NCBI GenBank assembly: GCA_016704895.1
Contig: JADIZG010000069.1
Location: 132,684-196,683 of the forward strand
Reading direction: 5' to 3'
Source: Betaproteobacteria bacterium
GTDB taxonomy: Bacteria; Pseudomonadota; Gammaproteobacteria; Burkholderiales; Casimicrobiaceae
DNA: 64,000 nucleotides
Position 1 is the first letter of the stretch; the number at the start of each line of letters is the position of its first letter. This document shows positions 1 through 8,229 of the stretch, one piece after another. Made by a program: the position numbers and the translations under genes. A model generated the notes under the pieces. The model saw only the letters and a program-made list of their open reading frames with translations. It had not been told where the DNA came from and did no database searches.

Positions 1-324
1 GACGCTCTCCGACCGCCGCGGGAACCCCGACGGCCCGCCGGCCATCCGCAGCCGCTGCATGTCGTTGCGGCGGCCGGTGAGGATCTTGTGCGCGTAGGTC
101 TGGTGGCCGACGTCCCAGACGATGCGATCGCGGGGCGTGTCGTAGACGTAGTGCAGCGCGATGGTGAGCTCGATGGTGCCGAGGTTCGACGACAGGTGGC
201 CGCCGGTCTGCGCGACGGAGCCGAGGACGAACGCGCGCAGCTCGCGTGCGAGCTGCGGCAGCGCGCTGCGCTCGAGCTTGCGCAACGCCGCCGGGTCGTC
301 GATCTGTTCGAGCAGTGAACCCAT
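1..324 (-). CDS. dxs: 1-deoxy-D-xylulose-5-phosphate synthase, N-terminal part (cut by window edge)
   Basis: First enzyme of the MEP isoprenoid pathway: a thiamine-diphosphate transketolase-like enzyme that condenses pyruvate and glyceraldehyde 3-phosphate. Only the first 108 residues are inside the window; the gene runs off the left edge. The visible part has the family's N-terminal hallmarks GGHLSSNLGTIELTIALHYV and VWDVGHQTYAHKILTGRR, and breaks off in FPRRSES. The ATG at 324 overlaps the ispA stop by one base (TGATG), so the two are probably translationally coupled. xseB-ispA-dxs is a common proteobacterial gene order and supports the call. Confidence 0.95.
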   Translation of the reverse strand, partial: MGSLLEQIDDPAALRKLERSALPQLARELRAFVLGSVAQTGGHLSSNLGTIELTIALHYVYDTPRDRIVWDVGHQTYAHKILTGRRNDMQRLRMAGGPSGFPRRSESV

Positions 325-1211
325 CAATGCCTCCGCAGCACGATCCAGTCGGCGAGCTCGGCGAGGCGCCGCCCGCGACCGCCAAAACCCGCGAGCGCCG
401 CGTGGGCTTCGACCCGCAGGCTCTCGGCGCGTTCCTTGGCCGCCGCGAGCCCGAGCAGCGACACGAACGTCGGCTTGCCCTGAGCGGCGTCCTTGCCGGC
501 GGTCTTGCCCAGCGACGCCGCCGATCCCTCGACGTCGAGCACGTCGTCGATCACCTGGAACGCGAGCCCCGCCGCTGCGGCGTAGGCCTGCAGCGCCTGC
601 TGCTCGCCCGCGGCCAGCGGCGCACCGCAGGCCGCGCCGAGGCTGACCGCGGCTCGGATCAGCGCCCCGGTCTTCATCCGGTGCATCGTCTCCAGCGCCG
701 GCAGGTCGAGCGACGCGCCGACGGCGTCGAGATCGATCGCCTGCCCGCCGGCCATGCCCTCGGCGCCCGCGGCGGCGGCCAGCACCGCCACGGCGGCGCC
801 GACGTCGCGCAGGGCGCCCCGGGCGAGGGTCTCGAACGCCAGCGCCTGCAGTGTGTCCCCGGCCAGCAGCGCGGTGGCTTCGCCGAATGCCACGTGGCAG
901 GTCGGCTTGCCCCGGCGCAGCGAATCGTCGTCCATGCACGGCAGATCATCGTGCACCAGCGAGTAGGCGTGGATCAGCTCGACCGCGGCGCCGGCGGCAT
1001 CGACGACGTCCGGCGCGGCGCCGGCGAGTTCGCCGGCCGCGTAGGCGAGCAGCGGCCGCACCCGCTTGCCGCCGCCCAGCACCGCGTAGCGCATCGCCCG
1101 GTGCAGGGCCAGCGGCGGCGCGGTGTCCGGCGGCAGCGCCCGTTCGAGCACGCCCTCGATCCGGCGCTGGCGCTCGCTGGACCAGACCGCCCAGGCAAGG
1201 TCAGGGTTCAT
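324..1211 (-). CDS. ispA: Polyprenyl (farnesyl) diphosphate synthase
   Basis: Trans-prenyltransferase of 295 residues that adds IPP units to make farnesyl (C15) diphosphate in the cytosol. Both aspartate-rich Mg-binding motifs are present: DDLPCMDDD at residues 88-96 and DDVLD at 222-226. The GGGKRVRP substrate motif lies at about residues 46-53 and GKPT follows the first Asp motif. Length fits the IspA family (about 295-300). The start overlaps the end of xseB by 11 bp and its stop overlaps the dxs start, so all three form one tight operon. Chain length is inferred from family and context, not read from the sequence. Confidence 0.95.
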   Translation of the reverse strand: MNPDLAWAVWSSERQRRIEGVLERALPPDTAPPLALHRAMRYAVLGGGKRVRPLLAYAAGELAGAAPDVVDAAGAAVELIHAYSLVHDDLPCMDDDSLRRGKPTCHVAFGEATALLAGDTLQALAFETLARGALRDVGAAVAVLAAAAGAEGMAGGQAIDLDAVGASLDLPALETMHRMKTGALIRAAVSLGAACGAPLAAGEQQALQAYAAAAGLAFQVIDDVLDVEGSAASLGKTAGKDAAQGKPTFVSLLGLAAAKERAESLRVEAHAALAGFGGRGRRLAELADWIVLRRH

Positions 1212-1443
1212 CGCCCTCGGCGGCCGCGTCGAAGGCCTTCAGCACGCCCTTTTCGAGCACCTCGACCTGCTGCCGCGCGTCCTTGAGCACGCCCTGGCAG
1301 TACTGCAGGAGCTCGGCGCCGCGCCGGTAGGCCGCGAGCGATTCCTTGAGCGGCAGCTCGCCGGACTCCATCGTCGCGACGATGCCCTCGAGCTCCGTCA
1401 TCGCGGCTTCGAAACTTGCGGGAGCGGCGGCGGTCTTTACCAT
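1201..1443 (-). CDS. xseB: Exodeoxyribonuclease VII small subunit
   Basis: Small subunit of ExoVII, which together with several XseB copies per XseA degrades single-stranded DNA. The 80-residue protein has the family core FEAAMTELEGIVATMESGEL-PLKESLAAYRRGAELLQYCQ, a helical hairpin typical of XseB, and an acidic C-terminus (EGDEP). It is the first gene of the xseB-ispA-dxs operon and overlaps ispA by 11 bp. The large subunit xseA is not in the window, as is usual for this arrangement. Confidence 0.93.
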   Translation of the reverse strand: MVKTAAAPASFEAAMTELEGIVATMESGELPLKESLAAYRRGAELLQYCQGVLKDARQQVEVLEKGVLKAFDAAAEGDEP

Positions 1444-1790
1444 GGCGTGCGGTGGGAGCGGGGCGGGAGGACGATGGGCAGAAGCTGCGGCCGCGGCGCC
1501 GGGCGAGCGTCAAGGGTAGCCGTATCGGCACCGCAGGGTCAAACCACGCGCCGACGTGCGGCGCAGGGCCGGCCGGGTCGCAACCTGGTGGCGTGCGATT
1601 TCGCCCTCAAGTTGACCCTGTATTTCGATGCCAGCTATAATAACACGTTTCAGCGACGCGGCCTTTCACGGAACCTTCGTGCGGCCGACTTAGCAAAGCG
1701 GTCCGGGGCGGCCCAAAACGCCGTAATCGTCCCGGGTTGTTGGGTTGGGTTGGTTGAATTTCACCGGAATCCGGACGAAAAGGAAGGTTC
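1444..1790. other. Divergent intergenic region between xseB and the Rieske oxygenase gene
   Basis: About 350 bp without a credible gene. The left half is GC-rich like the surroundings. From about 1610 the composition drops and holds the plus-strand promoter annotated separately. Between that promoter and the ATG at 1791 lies a leader of roughly 145 nt that ends in a strong ribosome-binding site, AAGGAAGG, at about 1779-1787. I did not recognise a known riboswitch in the leader. The xseB promoter must also lie here, but I cannot pick it out. Confidence 0.6.
1612..1641 (+). promoter_or_regulatory. Strong sigma-70-type promoter of the Rieske oxygenase gene
   Basis: TTGACC at 1612-1617 and a perfect TATAAT at 1636-1641 are separated by 18 bp, a near-consensus sigma-70 promoter in otherwise very GC-rich DNA. 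The predicted start of transcription is near 1648, giving a leader of about 145 nt. Confidence 0.75.
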
Positions 1791-2962
1791 ATGTCGAATC
1801 TCGCCGCGGCGGGACAACTGCGTCGCGCCTCTCGCAGTTCCCGTCCCCTGGTATTGCGATCCTCGCGTCTTCGACGCCGAGATGCGCACGCTGTTCCCGC
1901 GCGCGCCCGGCTACGTCGGCCACGAGCTGATGGTCCCGGAGGTCGGCGACTACCAGGTCCTGCCCGGCCGGCACGACGCGCAGGCGCTCGTCCGCAACGC
2001 GGGCGGCGTCGAGCTCGTCTCGAACATCTGCCGCCACCGGCAGGCGATCATGCTCAAGGGCCGCGGCAACGTGCCCAACGTCGTCTGCCCGATCCACCGC
2101 TGGACCTACGACCTCAAGGGCGAGCTGCTCGGGGCGCCGCATTTCGACGACCGGCCCTGCCTCAACCTCGGCCGCTCGCCGATCCAGAACTGGAACGGCC
2201 TGCTGTTCGACGGCCCGCGCGACGTCGCGGGCCGACCTGGCGGCGCTCGGCGCACAGGACTTCGACTTCTCGAGCCACGTGCTCGACCGGGTCGAGATCC
2301 ACGAGTGCAACTACAACTGGAAGACCTTCATCGAGGTCTACCTCGAGGACTACCACGTCGTCCCCTTCCACCCGGGGCTCGGCAAGTTCGTCACCTGCGA
2401 CGACCTGAAGTGGGAGTTCGCGCCCTGGGCGTCGCTGCAGACGGTGGGCATCACCAACCTTGCCAAGGCCGGCAGTCCTGCCTACGCGCGCTGGCAGCAG
2501 GCGGTGCGCGACTACTACCGCGGCGAGACGCCCCGGCAGGGCGCGATCTGGCTCACCTACTACCCGAACATCATGCTCGAGTGGTACCCGCACGTGCTGG
2601 TCATCAGCACGCTCTACCCGAGCGGCGTCGATCGCACCACCAACGTCGTCGAGTTCTACTACCCCGAGGACATCGCGCTGTTCGAGCGCGAGTTCGTCGA
2701 GGCCGAGCAGGCCGCCTACATGGAGACCGCGATCGAGGACGACGAGATCGGCGAGCGCATGGACGCGGGGCGCAGGGCGCTCGTCGCGTCCGGCCGCAGC
2801 GAGATCGGGCCCTACCAGTCGCCGATGGAAGACGGCATGCAGCACTTCCACGAGTTCTACCGGCGCGAAATGGACGCGGGCCGCGCGAGCGTTCCTGCGT
2901 CAGCGACTCCTCTCCCCGCATGCGGGCGGGGTGAGCCGGGCAACGCGGGTGGCGTGACCTGA
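1791..2962 (+). CDS. Rieske [2Fe-2S] aromatic-ring-hydroxylating oxygenase, large-subunit type (two frameshifts)
   Basis: Terminal oxygenase family enzyme of about 390 residues. The N-terminal Rieske domain has CRH (codons near 2030) and, 17 residues later, CPIHRW, the C-x-H...C-x2-H cluster ligands. The catalytic domain has EDYHVVPFHPG near 2347-2376, supplying the D/H/H mononuclear iron ligands. The ATG at 1791 is chosen because AAGGAAGG precedes it. The frame changes twice, each time by one extra base: between about 1815 and 1828 just after the start codons, and at about 2228-2232 in a GGG run (GPRDVA then ADLAALGAQDFDF). A homopolymer error is likely. The last 20 or so residues (Ala/Gly/Pro rich) run through a short palindrome at 2920-2940 and look like read-through. 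The substrate cannot be inferred; no reductase or ferredoxin gene is adjacent. Confidence 0.85.
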
Positions 2963-3834
2963 TGCAAAGCCTCTGGATGGTCGTCGCCGGCCTCGCGTTC
3001 GCGCTGATGGGCGTGTTCGTCAAGGTCGCGAGCGCGCACTACTCGACGGCCGAGCTCGTCTTCTGGCGCTCGATCCTGCAGATGGCGGTCGCGTGGGCGA
3101 TCCTGCGGCAGGCCGGCGACTCCGTGCGCACGCAGCGGCTCGGCATGCACGTCCACCGCGGCGTCGCCGGCTTCGTCTCGCTGTTCATGTTCTTCTACGC
3201 GCTCACCGAGCTGCCGGTCGCGACCGCGATGACGCTCAACTATTCGTCGCCGCTCTTCCTCGCGATCCTGCTCACCGTGCTCGCGCGCGAGCGCCCGGGC
3301 GCGAAGCTCGTGGGCACGGTGCTGCTCGGCTTCGCCGGCGTCGTGCTGCTGCTGCAACCGGCGTTCGCCGCCGACCAGTGGCGGCCCGGACTGATCGGGC
3401 TCGTCTCGGGCGCGATCTCGGCCGTCGCGTACTGGAACGTTCGCGAGCTGGTTCACGCCGAGGAGCCCGAGGCGCGCGTCGTGTTCTACTTCGGCCTGTT
3501 CGCGTTCGCGGGCTCGCTGGTCTGGATGGCCCCGCAGCGCTGGCACGTCCCGACGGTCGAGACCGGATGGCTGCTGGCCGCCGTCGGCGGACTCGGTGCG
3601 CTCGGCCAGCTCGCGATGACGCGCGCCTACGGCCACGGGTCGACGCTCGTGACCGCGGCGCTCTCGTACAGCGGCATCGTGTTCTCGAGCGCCATCGGCA
3701 TCGCGTGGTTCGGCGACCTCCTGTCGTGGTCCGCCTGGACGGGCATCGCGCTGATCGTCGCCGCGGGTATCCTCGCGGTGCATCTGCGGCCGGGCCGGCG
3801 GGAGGACGCGGCCTCGCAGATGACGAACGATTGA
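2962..3834 (+). CDS. DMT-superfamily (EamA) transporter
   Basis: Inner-membrane protein of 290 residues with ten predicted hydrophobic helices arranged as two EamA repeats, the usual size for drug/metabolite transporters. The first repeat carries the typical FWRSILQM and TLNYSSPLFLAIL segments; the second begins near residue 145. Its ATG overlaps the stop of the Rieske gene (TGATG), so translation is probably coupled to it. The overlap may be coincidental if the Rieske tail is a read-through artefact. Substrate unknown; EamA proteins export amino acids, purines or drugs. Confidence 0.88.
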   Translation: MQSLWMVVAGLAFALMGVFVKVASAHYSTAELVFWRSILQMAVAWAILRQAGDSVRTQRLGMHVHRGVAGFVSLFMFFYALTELPVATAMTLNYSSPLFLAILLTVLARERPGAKLVGTVLLGFAGVVLLLQPAFAADQWRPGLIGLVSGAISAVAYWNVRELVHAEEPEARVVFYFGLFAFAGSLVWMAPQRWHVPTVETGWLLAAVGGLGALGQLAMTRAYGHGSTLVTAALSYSGIVFSSAIGIAWFGDLLSWSAWTGIALIVAAGILAVHLRPGRREDAASQMTND

Positions 3835-3844
3835 GGAGAGCCCC

Positions 3845-4687
3845 TTGTACCGAACGCTCGTCGATCCCGCCACGCTCGCCCGCCATCTCGACGACCCGCG
3901 CTGGGTCGTCGTCGACACGCGCCACGACCTCACGCAGCCCGCGTGGGGCGAGGAGGAGTACCGCGAGGAGCACATCCCCGGCGCGCGGTTCCTGCATCTC
4001 GACCGGGACCTGTCCGCGCCGAAGACCGGCCGGAACGGCCGCCACCCGCTGCCCTCGCCTGCCGCCGCCGCCGCGACCTTCGGCGCGGCCGGCATCGACG
4101 CGGACAAGCAGGTCGTCGTCTACGACCAGAACCAGGGCGCCTACGCGGCGCGGTGCTGGTGGATGCTGCGCTGGCTCGGCCACGACGCGGTCGCGGTGCT
4201 CGACGGCGGATGGGACCGCTGGATGCGCGAGCAGCGGCCGATCACCGGCGAGGTCCGTCCGGTCGTCCCGGCGACGTTCCGCGTCCGCGAATCGCTGCCC
4301 GTCGTCGGCACCGACGAGGTGCTCGCGAACGCAGCGCGCGACGCGGCGCTCGTGCTCGACGCGCGCTCGCCCGAGCGATTCCGCGGCGAGGCCGAGCCGT
4401 TCGATCCGGTCGCCGGCCGCGTGCCCGGCGCGGTCAACCGCCCGGTCGCGCGCAACCTCGCCAGGGACGGCACGTTCAAGCCCGCGGACGAACTGCGCGC
4501 CGAGCTCGAGGCGATGCTCGGGTCCGGCGACCCCGGACAGGTGATCCACATGTGCGGCAGCGGCGTGACCGCGTGCCACAACATGCTCGCGATGGAGGTC
4601 GCGGGGCTGCCCGGCGGCAAGCTCTACGCGGGCTCGTGGAGCGAGTGGTGCGCGGATCCGTCGCGTCCGGTCGCGACCGGCGCCTGA
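3845..4687 (+). CDS. sseA: 3-mercaptopyruvate (thiosulfate-type) sulfurtransferase
   Basis: Two-domain rhodanese of 280 residues that moves sulfane sulfur from 3-mercaptopyruvate to an acceptor such as cyanide or thiol. The N-terminal inactive rhodanese domain spans about residues 1-130 and the catalytic one about 155-275. The active-site loop is CGSGVTA with the nucleophile at Cys237, the sequence found in E. coli SseA; classical rhodaneses differ at this loop. Translation starts at TTG 3845 behind GAGGAGAG at 3833-3840; no ATG gives a complete first domain. It follows the transporter by 10 bp, so the two are probably cotranscribed. Confidence 0.9.
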   Translation: MYRTLVDPATLARHLDDPRWVVVDTRHDLTQPAWGEEEYREEHIPGARFLHLDRDLSAPKTGRNGRHPLPSPAAAAATFGAAGIDADKQVVVYDQNQGAYAARCWWMLRWLGHDAVAVLDGGWDRWMREQRPITGEVRPVVPATFRVRESLPVVGTDEVLANAARDAALVLDARSPERFRGEAEPFDPVAGRVPGAVNRPVARNLARDGTFKPADELRAELEAMLGSGDPGQVIHMCGSGVTACHNMLAMEVAGLPGGKLYAGSWSEWCADPSRPVATGA

Positions 4688-4792
4688 CGGCGCAACGAAC
4701 GACACTCACGCAACGCAGCGGACGACCGAAGGACCGCCCCGAGGTCGTTGCCCCCTCGGAGGGAGGCTCTCGAAGCGAGCTTCGGGGGGAGG

Positions 4793-5332
4793 TCACCTCG
4801 TGCTCCAGCCCGCGACCTCCCGGTAGCGCGGCCCCTCCGACAGGAGCCGCGACGACATCAGCACGACGCGGTCGACGTTCCAGGCGATCGGCGGCTCGAT
4901 CGGCCCGTCGACGACGCGCGAGCAGCGCCGCGCGAGCGTGACGTGCGGCCGGTAGGGCCTCGCGTCGGCCGGAACGCCCCGGTCGGCGAGCGCCCGCACG
5001 AGTTCCCGGTTCGCCGTGGCGAGCTCCGGCGGCACGCGCGACGGCGCCGCCCACGCGATGCCGGCGCGCGCGAACGATCCGAGCGCGTCCAGCCGAAGCT
5101 CGAACGACGGCCAGGCGATCGAATCGCCCGCCGCGCGCACCTTCGCGAGCGTCTCGGCCGGGACCGTCCCGACGAACACGATCGTCAGGTGCAGCGTGAA
5201 CGCGGCGCTCGCGCGCCCTCCCGACGCCCGCGCCGTCTCGCGGGCGAGCCGGTCGAGCCGGTCACGCGCCGGCTCGTCGGGCATGATCGCGAAGAACAGG
5301 CGCGTCGTCGTGTCGTCGATGTCGGAAGGCAT
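4793..5332 (-). CDS. thpR: RNA 2',3'-cyclic phosphodiesterase (2'-5' RNA ligase family)
   Basis: Two-histidine phosphoesterase of 179 residues. Both H-x-T motifs are present: HLT at 48-50 and HVT at 130-132, the latter in YRPHVTLARR. RLFFAIMPDE at 11-20 is the usual N-terminal beta strand of ThpR. The family opens 2',3'-cyclic phosphates on RNA and can ligate 2'-5' ends in vitro; the role in the cell is uncertain. It is transcribed against its neighbours and stands alone. Confidence 0.88.
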   Translation of the reverse strand: MPSDIDDTTTRLFFAIMPDEPARDRLDRLARETARASGGRASAAFTLHLTIVFVGTVPAETLAKVRAAGDSIAWPSFELRLDALGSFARAGIAWAAPSRVPPELATANRELVRALADRGVPADARPYRPHVTLARRCSRVVDGPIEPPIAWNVDRVVLMSSRLLSEGPRYREVAGWSTR

Positions 5333-5413
5333 GGCCGCTCCCGCCCCGGACGCCGCAGCTCGCGAACGCCCGGCGCGAGCGGTAGCATAGCCGCTGGCTC
5401 ACGGAGGCACACC

Positions 5414-6193
5414 ATGCAACGACTCGAGGATCGCGTCGCCATCGTCACCGGCGCCGCGCAGGGGATCGGGCTCGCCATTTCGGAACGGCTCGTCGCGGAA
5501 GGGGCGCGCGTGCTGATGTGCGACCTCGAGGCGGCGCGCGCCGCCGAGGCCGCACGCAGCATCGACCCGTCCGGCGCACGCACGCGCGCGCACGGCGGCG
5601 ACGTGTCGAAGAAGGCGACGGCCATCGCCCTCGTCGACGCCGCGGTGGGGGCGTTCGGCCGCCTCGACATCCTCGTCAACAACGCCGGCATCACGCACGC
5701 GGCCGAGTTCCTCGACCTCGACGAGGCGGACTTCGACCGCGTCCTCGCCGTGAACCTGAAGTCGATGTTCCTGTGCGGGCAGGCCGCGGCGCGACGCATG
5801 GTCGCTCAGGGGAACGGCGGCGCGATCGTCAACATGTCGTCGGCGAACGCCGTCGTCGCGATCCCGAACCAGGTGCCCTACGTCGTCAGCAAGGGCGGCA
5901 TCAACCAGCTCACCAAGGTGATGGCGATCTCGCTCGCCGCGCACGGCATCCGCGTGAACGGCATCGGGCCGGGCACGATCGCGACCGAGCTCGCGAAGCA
6001 GGCGGTGCTGGGCAGCGAGGAGGCGAAGCGCAAGATCCTGTCCCGCACGCCGATGGGCCGGCTGGGCGAGCCGTCCGAGGTCGCGTCGATCGCGGCGTTC
6101 CTCGCGTCCGACGACGCGTCGTACCTGACCGGCCAGACGATCTACCCGGACGGCGGGCGGCTCGCGCTCAACTACACGGTGCCGGTCGCGTGA
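5414..6193 (+). CDS. SDR-family NAD(P)-dependent oxidoreductase
   Basis: Classical short-chain dehydrogenase of 259 residues. The cofactor motif TGAAQGIG is at residues 12-19, NNAG at 89-92, and the catalytic Ser143-Tyr156-Lys160 set lies in YVVSKGG. Asp38 at the end of beta-2 (MCDLEA) suggests NAD rather than NADP preference. GGAGG at 5403-5407 fixes the ATG at 5414; the open frame continues upstream but without similarity. C-terminal ASYLTGQTIYPDGGRLALNY is typical of FabG-like SDRs. It converges with the catabolic cluster on the minus strand and may serve the same pathway. The substrate is unknown. Confidence 0.88.
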   Translation: MQRLEDRVAIVTGAAQGIGLAISERLVAEGARVLMCDLEAARAAEAARSIDPSGARTRAHGGDVSKKATAIALVDAAVGAFGRLDILVNNAGITHAAEFLDLDEADFDRVLAVNLKSMFLCGQAAARRMVAQGNGGAIVNMSSANAVVAIPNQVPYVVSKGGINQLTKVMAISLAAHGIRVNGIGPGTIATELAKQAVLGSEEAKRKILSRTPMGRLGEPSEVASIAAFLASDDASYLTGQTIYPDGGRLALNYTVPVA

Positions 6194-6215
6194 TGCCGGG
6201 CGACGCGGACGTCGA

Positions 6216-6228
6216 GGGGGGGGGGGGG
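6216..6228. repeat. Run of 13 G
   Basis: Thirteen consecutive G just after the SDR stop codon. The convergent interval 6194-6292 otherwise holds only short GC hairpins and no clear terminator. It resembles the poly-G tracts at 25.3 kb and 49 kb and may be a sequencing artefact. Confidence 0.7.
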
Positions 6229-6292
6229 TGTCGCCGGACCGGGCCGCTCGGCCGGGACCGGCGACGCCCCACCGACGGTCCGACCGCAGGCG

Positions 6293-7262
6293 TCAGTCCT
6301 GGCCGATCTTCGCGTCGCGGACCACCGCCGCCCACTTGTCGACCTCGGCGCGCAGGAACGCGCCGAACTCGTCGGGGTCGAGCGGCTTCGCGACCGGCAC
6401 GAACGTGGCCTTGCGCAGCCGCTCCTGCGCCGCGGGATCGCTGAACGCGGCGAGCAGCGCGGCGTGGAGCCTGTCGCGCATCGCGGCGGGTGTGCCCTTC
6501 GGCAGCACGAAGCCGGCCCAGTCGCTCACCTTCATGTCGGGGAACCCGGCCTCCGCCATCGTCGGCACGTCGGGAAGCTGCGGCAGCCGCTCGGCCGTCG
6601 TCACCGCCAGCGCGCGCACTTTGCCCGGCCCGATCTGCCCGATCGCCGAGGACGCGGTGGCGAACATGTACGCGACCTCGCCCGACACGACCGCGAGCAC
6701 CGCGGGGGGCGCGCCCTTGTACGGCACGTGGGTGACCGGGACGCCGGTCTGCGCCTTGAACATCTCGCCGGACAGTTGGCCGGGGCTTCCGACACCGCCC
6801 GACGAGTAGTTGGCCGATCCGCGCGCCTTGAGCGTGTCGACGAGCCCCTTCACGCTGTCCGCGGGAATGCCGGGGTTCACGATCAGCACGTTCGACGGGT
6901 AGACGTACATCCCGACCGGCTCGAAGTCGGCCAGCAGGTTGTACGCCTTCTTCCTGATGATGCTCTCGTTGGCCGCTGCCGCGACGTTGATCATGCCGAC
7001 CGTCAGTCCGTCCGGCTTCGCGTTCCGAACGAACTCGAGCGCGACGGCACCGCCCGCGCCGGGCTTGTTGTCGATGACCACCGGGCCCGCCGAGCCCTCG
7101 CTCGAGCTCCGCGGAGATGTTGCGCAGCACGATGTCGAACAGCCCGCCCGGCGGCCCGCCGACCACGATCTTCGTCACCGGCTGCGCGTGCGCCGCCGGC
7201 CACATCGCGAGCGCGAGGCCCAGCGCCGCGAGGTTCGCCTTCCAGGATCTGCGTCCGTCCAT
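6293..7262 (-). CDS. Tripartite tricarboxylate transporter (Bug/TctC) substrate-binding protein (one frameshift)
   Basis: Periplasmic carboxylate-binding protein of the Bug family, about 323 residues. The N-terminus MDGRRSWKANLAALGLALAM ends in AHAQ, a Sec signal peptide cleaved after Ala. The Bug fold signatures follow: PGAGGAVALEF, HVPYKGAPPA and LPQLPDVPTMAEAGFPD. The ATG at 7262 is preceded by GAGGAGGAG. The frame changes by one extra base at about 7085-7095 in a GGGCCC run between LERGLGGP and VVIDNKPGAGG. No TctA or TctB permease gene is in the window, as is usual for the expanded Bug families of Burkholderiales. Downstream gene of the dehydratase/SDR operon, so the ligand may be that pathway's organic acid. 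Confidence 0.87.
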
Positions 7263-7286
7263 CGTCTCCTCCTCGTCGTTGCACAG

Positions 7287-7308
7287 GTCGGCCTGAAGGC
7301 CGACCCAC
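7287..7308. repeat. REP-like dispersed palindromic repeat, copy 1
   Basis: Palindrome GTCGGCCTGAAGGCCGAC followed by CCAC. It lies between the TctC start and the SDR stop, 23 bp from copy 2 in the same orientation. Five related copies occur elsewhere in the window. Confidence 0.85.
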
Positions 7309-7330
7309 AGGCAACCCGTTGCTTTTCTCT

Positions 7331-7352
7331 GTCGGCCTGAAGGCCGACCCAC
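7331..7352. repeat. REP-like dispersed palindromic repeat, copy 2
   Basis: Same 22-bp unit as copy 1, GTCGGCCTGAAGGCCGAC plus CCAC, in direct orientation. Confidence 0.85.
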
Positions 7353-7369
7353 GGGCATCCGCGCGCCCT

Positions 7370-7391
7370 GTGGGTCGGGCTTCAGCCCGAC
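7370..7391. repeat. REP-like dispersed palindromic repeat, copy 3 (inverted)
   Basis: GTGGGTCGGGCTTCAGCCC then GAC: the repeat in inverted orientation, with a compensated G/C change in the stem. The TCA at its centre supplies the TGA stop codon (7382-7384) of the minus-strand SDR. Confidence 0.85.
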
Positions 7392-8198
7392 GCCTTCGCC
7401 GCGCCCTCGCGACGCCCCGGTATCTGCGCGCCGCCCGCGACGAACAGGTTCTCGCCCGTGACGAACGACGCGCCCGGCGCGCAGAACATCGCGACCGCGC
7501 ATGCGACTTCCTCGGGCTCACCTGCGCGGCCGGCGTGGCTGCACGACCGCGAGAACTCGTCCCAATCGCCTCCCGGCTCGCGCCGCCACGCGTTGCGCTC
7601 GGTCCGGATGAGGCCCGGCGACACGTTGTTGAGCGTCACGCCCTGCGAGGCGTAGCGAACCGCGAGCCCCCGGATCAGCGCGAGGTGCGCGGCCTTCATC
7701 GCCGAGTAGATCGGCAGGATCGGCAGCGGCGCCTCCTGCACGATGCTTCCGATCGTCACCACGCGGCCGAACCCCCGCTTCGCCATCGCCGGGACCGTCG
7801 CGTTGAGGAGCCTGACCGTCGCCTTGAAGTTCGTCTCGATCTGGGCGTCGACGTCCTCCTCCCGGGCGTCCTCCAGCTTCGCGTAGATCGAGCGCGCCGC
7901 GCAGACGACGAGCACGTCGATCGGCCCGAGGTCGCGCTCCGCGGCCGCGACGAGCGCGTTCGCCACGTCGCGCCGCGCGACGTCGACGTCGTAGGCGGCA
8001 GCGCGCCGGCCCATCGCGCGCAGTTCCGCGACGACCGCCGACGGCCGCGGCGCCGTCGTCGAGGTGGTTGACGGCGACGTCCGCGCCCATCTGGCCGAGG
8101 ATGCGCGCGATCGCCGCGCCGATGCCGCGCGACGCGCCCGTCACCAGCGCGATGCGCCCGTGCAGCGAATAGAGCTCGTGGAAGCCGGCGGCGGCCAT
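7382..8198 (-). CDS. SDR-family oxidoreductase (one frameshift)
   Basis: Short-chain dehydrogenase of about 271 residues. The N-terminus has TGASRGIG (residues 20-27) for dinucleotide binding. After a one-base insertion at about 8040-8060 the frame continues with IDVLVVCAARS (in place of NNAG), VTIGSIVQE and YSAMKAA, giving the Ser-Tyr-Lys catalytic set. The NNAG motif is degenerate (VCAA), so activity or substrate range may differ from classical SDRs. It starts 31 bp after the dehydratase/aldolase stop and precedes the TctC gene, in one minus-strand operon. Its C-terminus (AKASG-stop) is supplied by a dispersed repeat. Confidence 0.85.
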
Positions 8199-8229
8199 CA
8201 GGTTCCCGGTCGCGGACGGTGAGCGCGCA

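Noticed and set aside
246..1286. Long plus-strand open frames antisense to xseB-ispA-dxs
   Set aside because: Arg/Ala/Gly-rich translations typical of the wrong strand in GC-rich DNA; the minus strand carries clear enzymes.
1791..2962. Programmed ribosomal frameshifting in the Rieske gene
   Set aside because: No slippery heptamer or stimulatory structure evident, and the same kind of indel occurs in many unrelated genes here.
3272..4705. Long minus-strand open frame across the DMT and sseA genes
   Set aside because: No similarity and biased composition; it is a shadow of two well-supported plus-strand genes.
4748..5413. N-terminal extension of the first SDR
   Set aside because: It overlaps thpR on the other strand, has no similarity, and the ATG at 5414 has a proper ribosome site.
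7287..7391. CRISPR array
   Set aside because: Only three units here with unequal spacing and mixed orientation, and related copies are scattered; it is a REP-like family.
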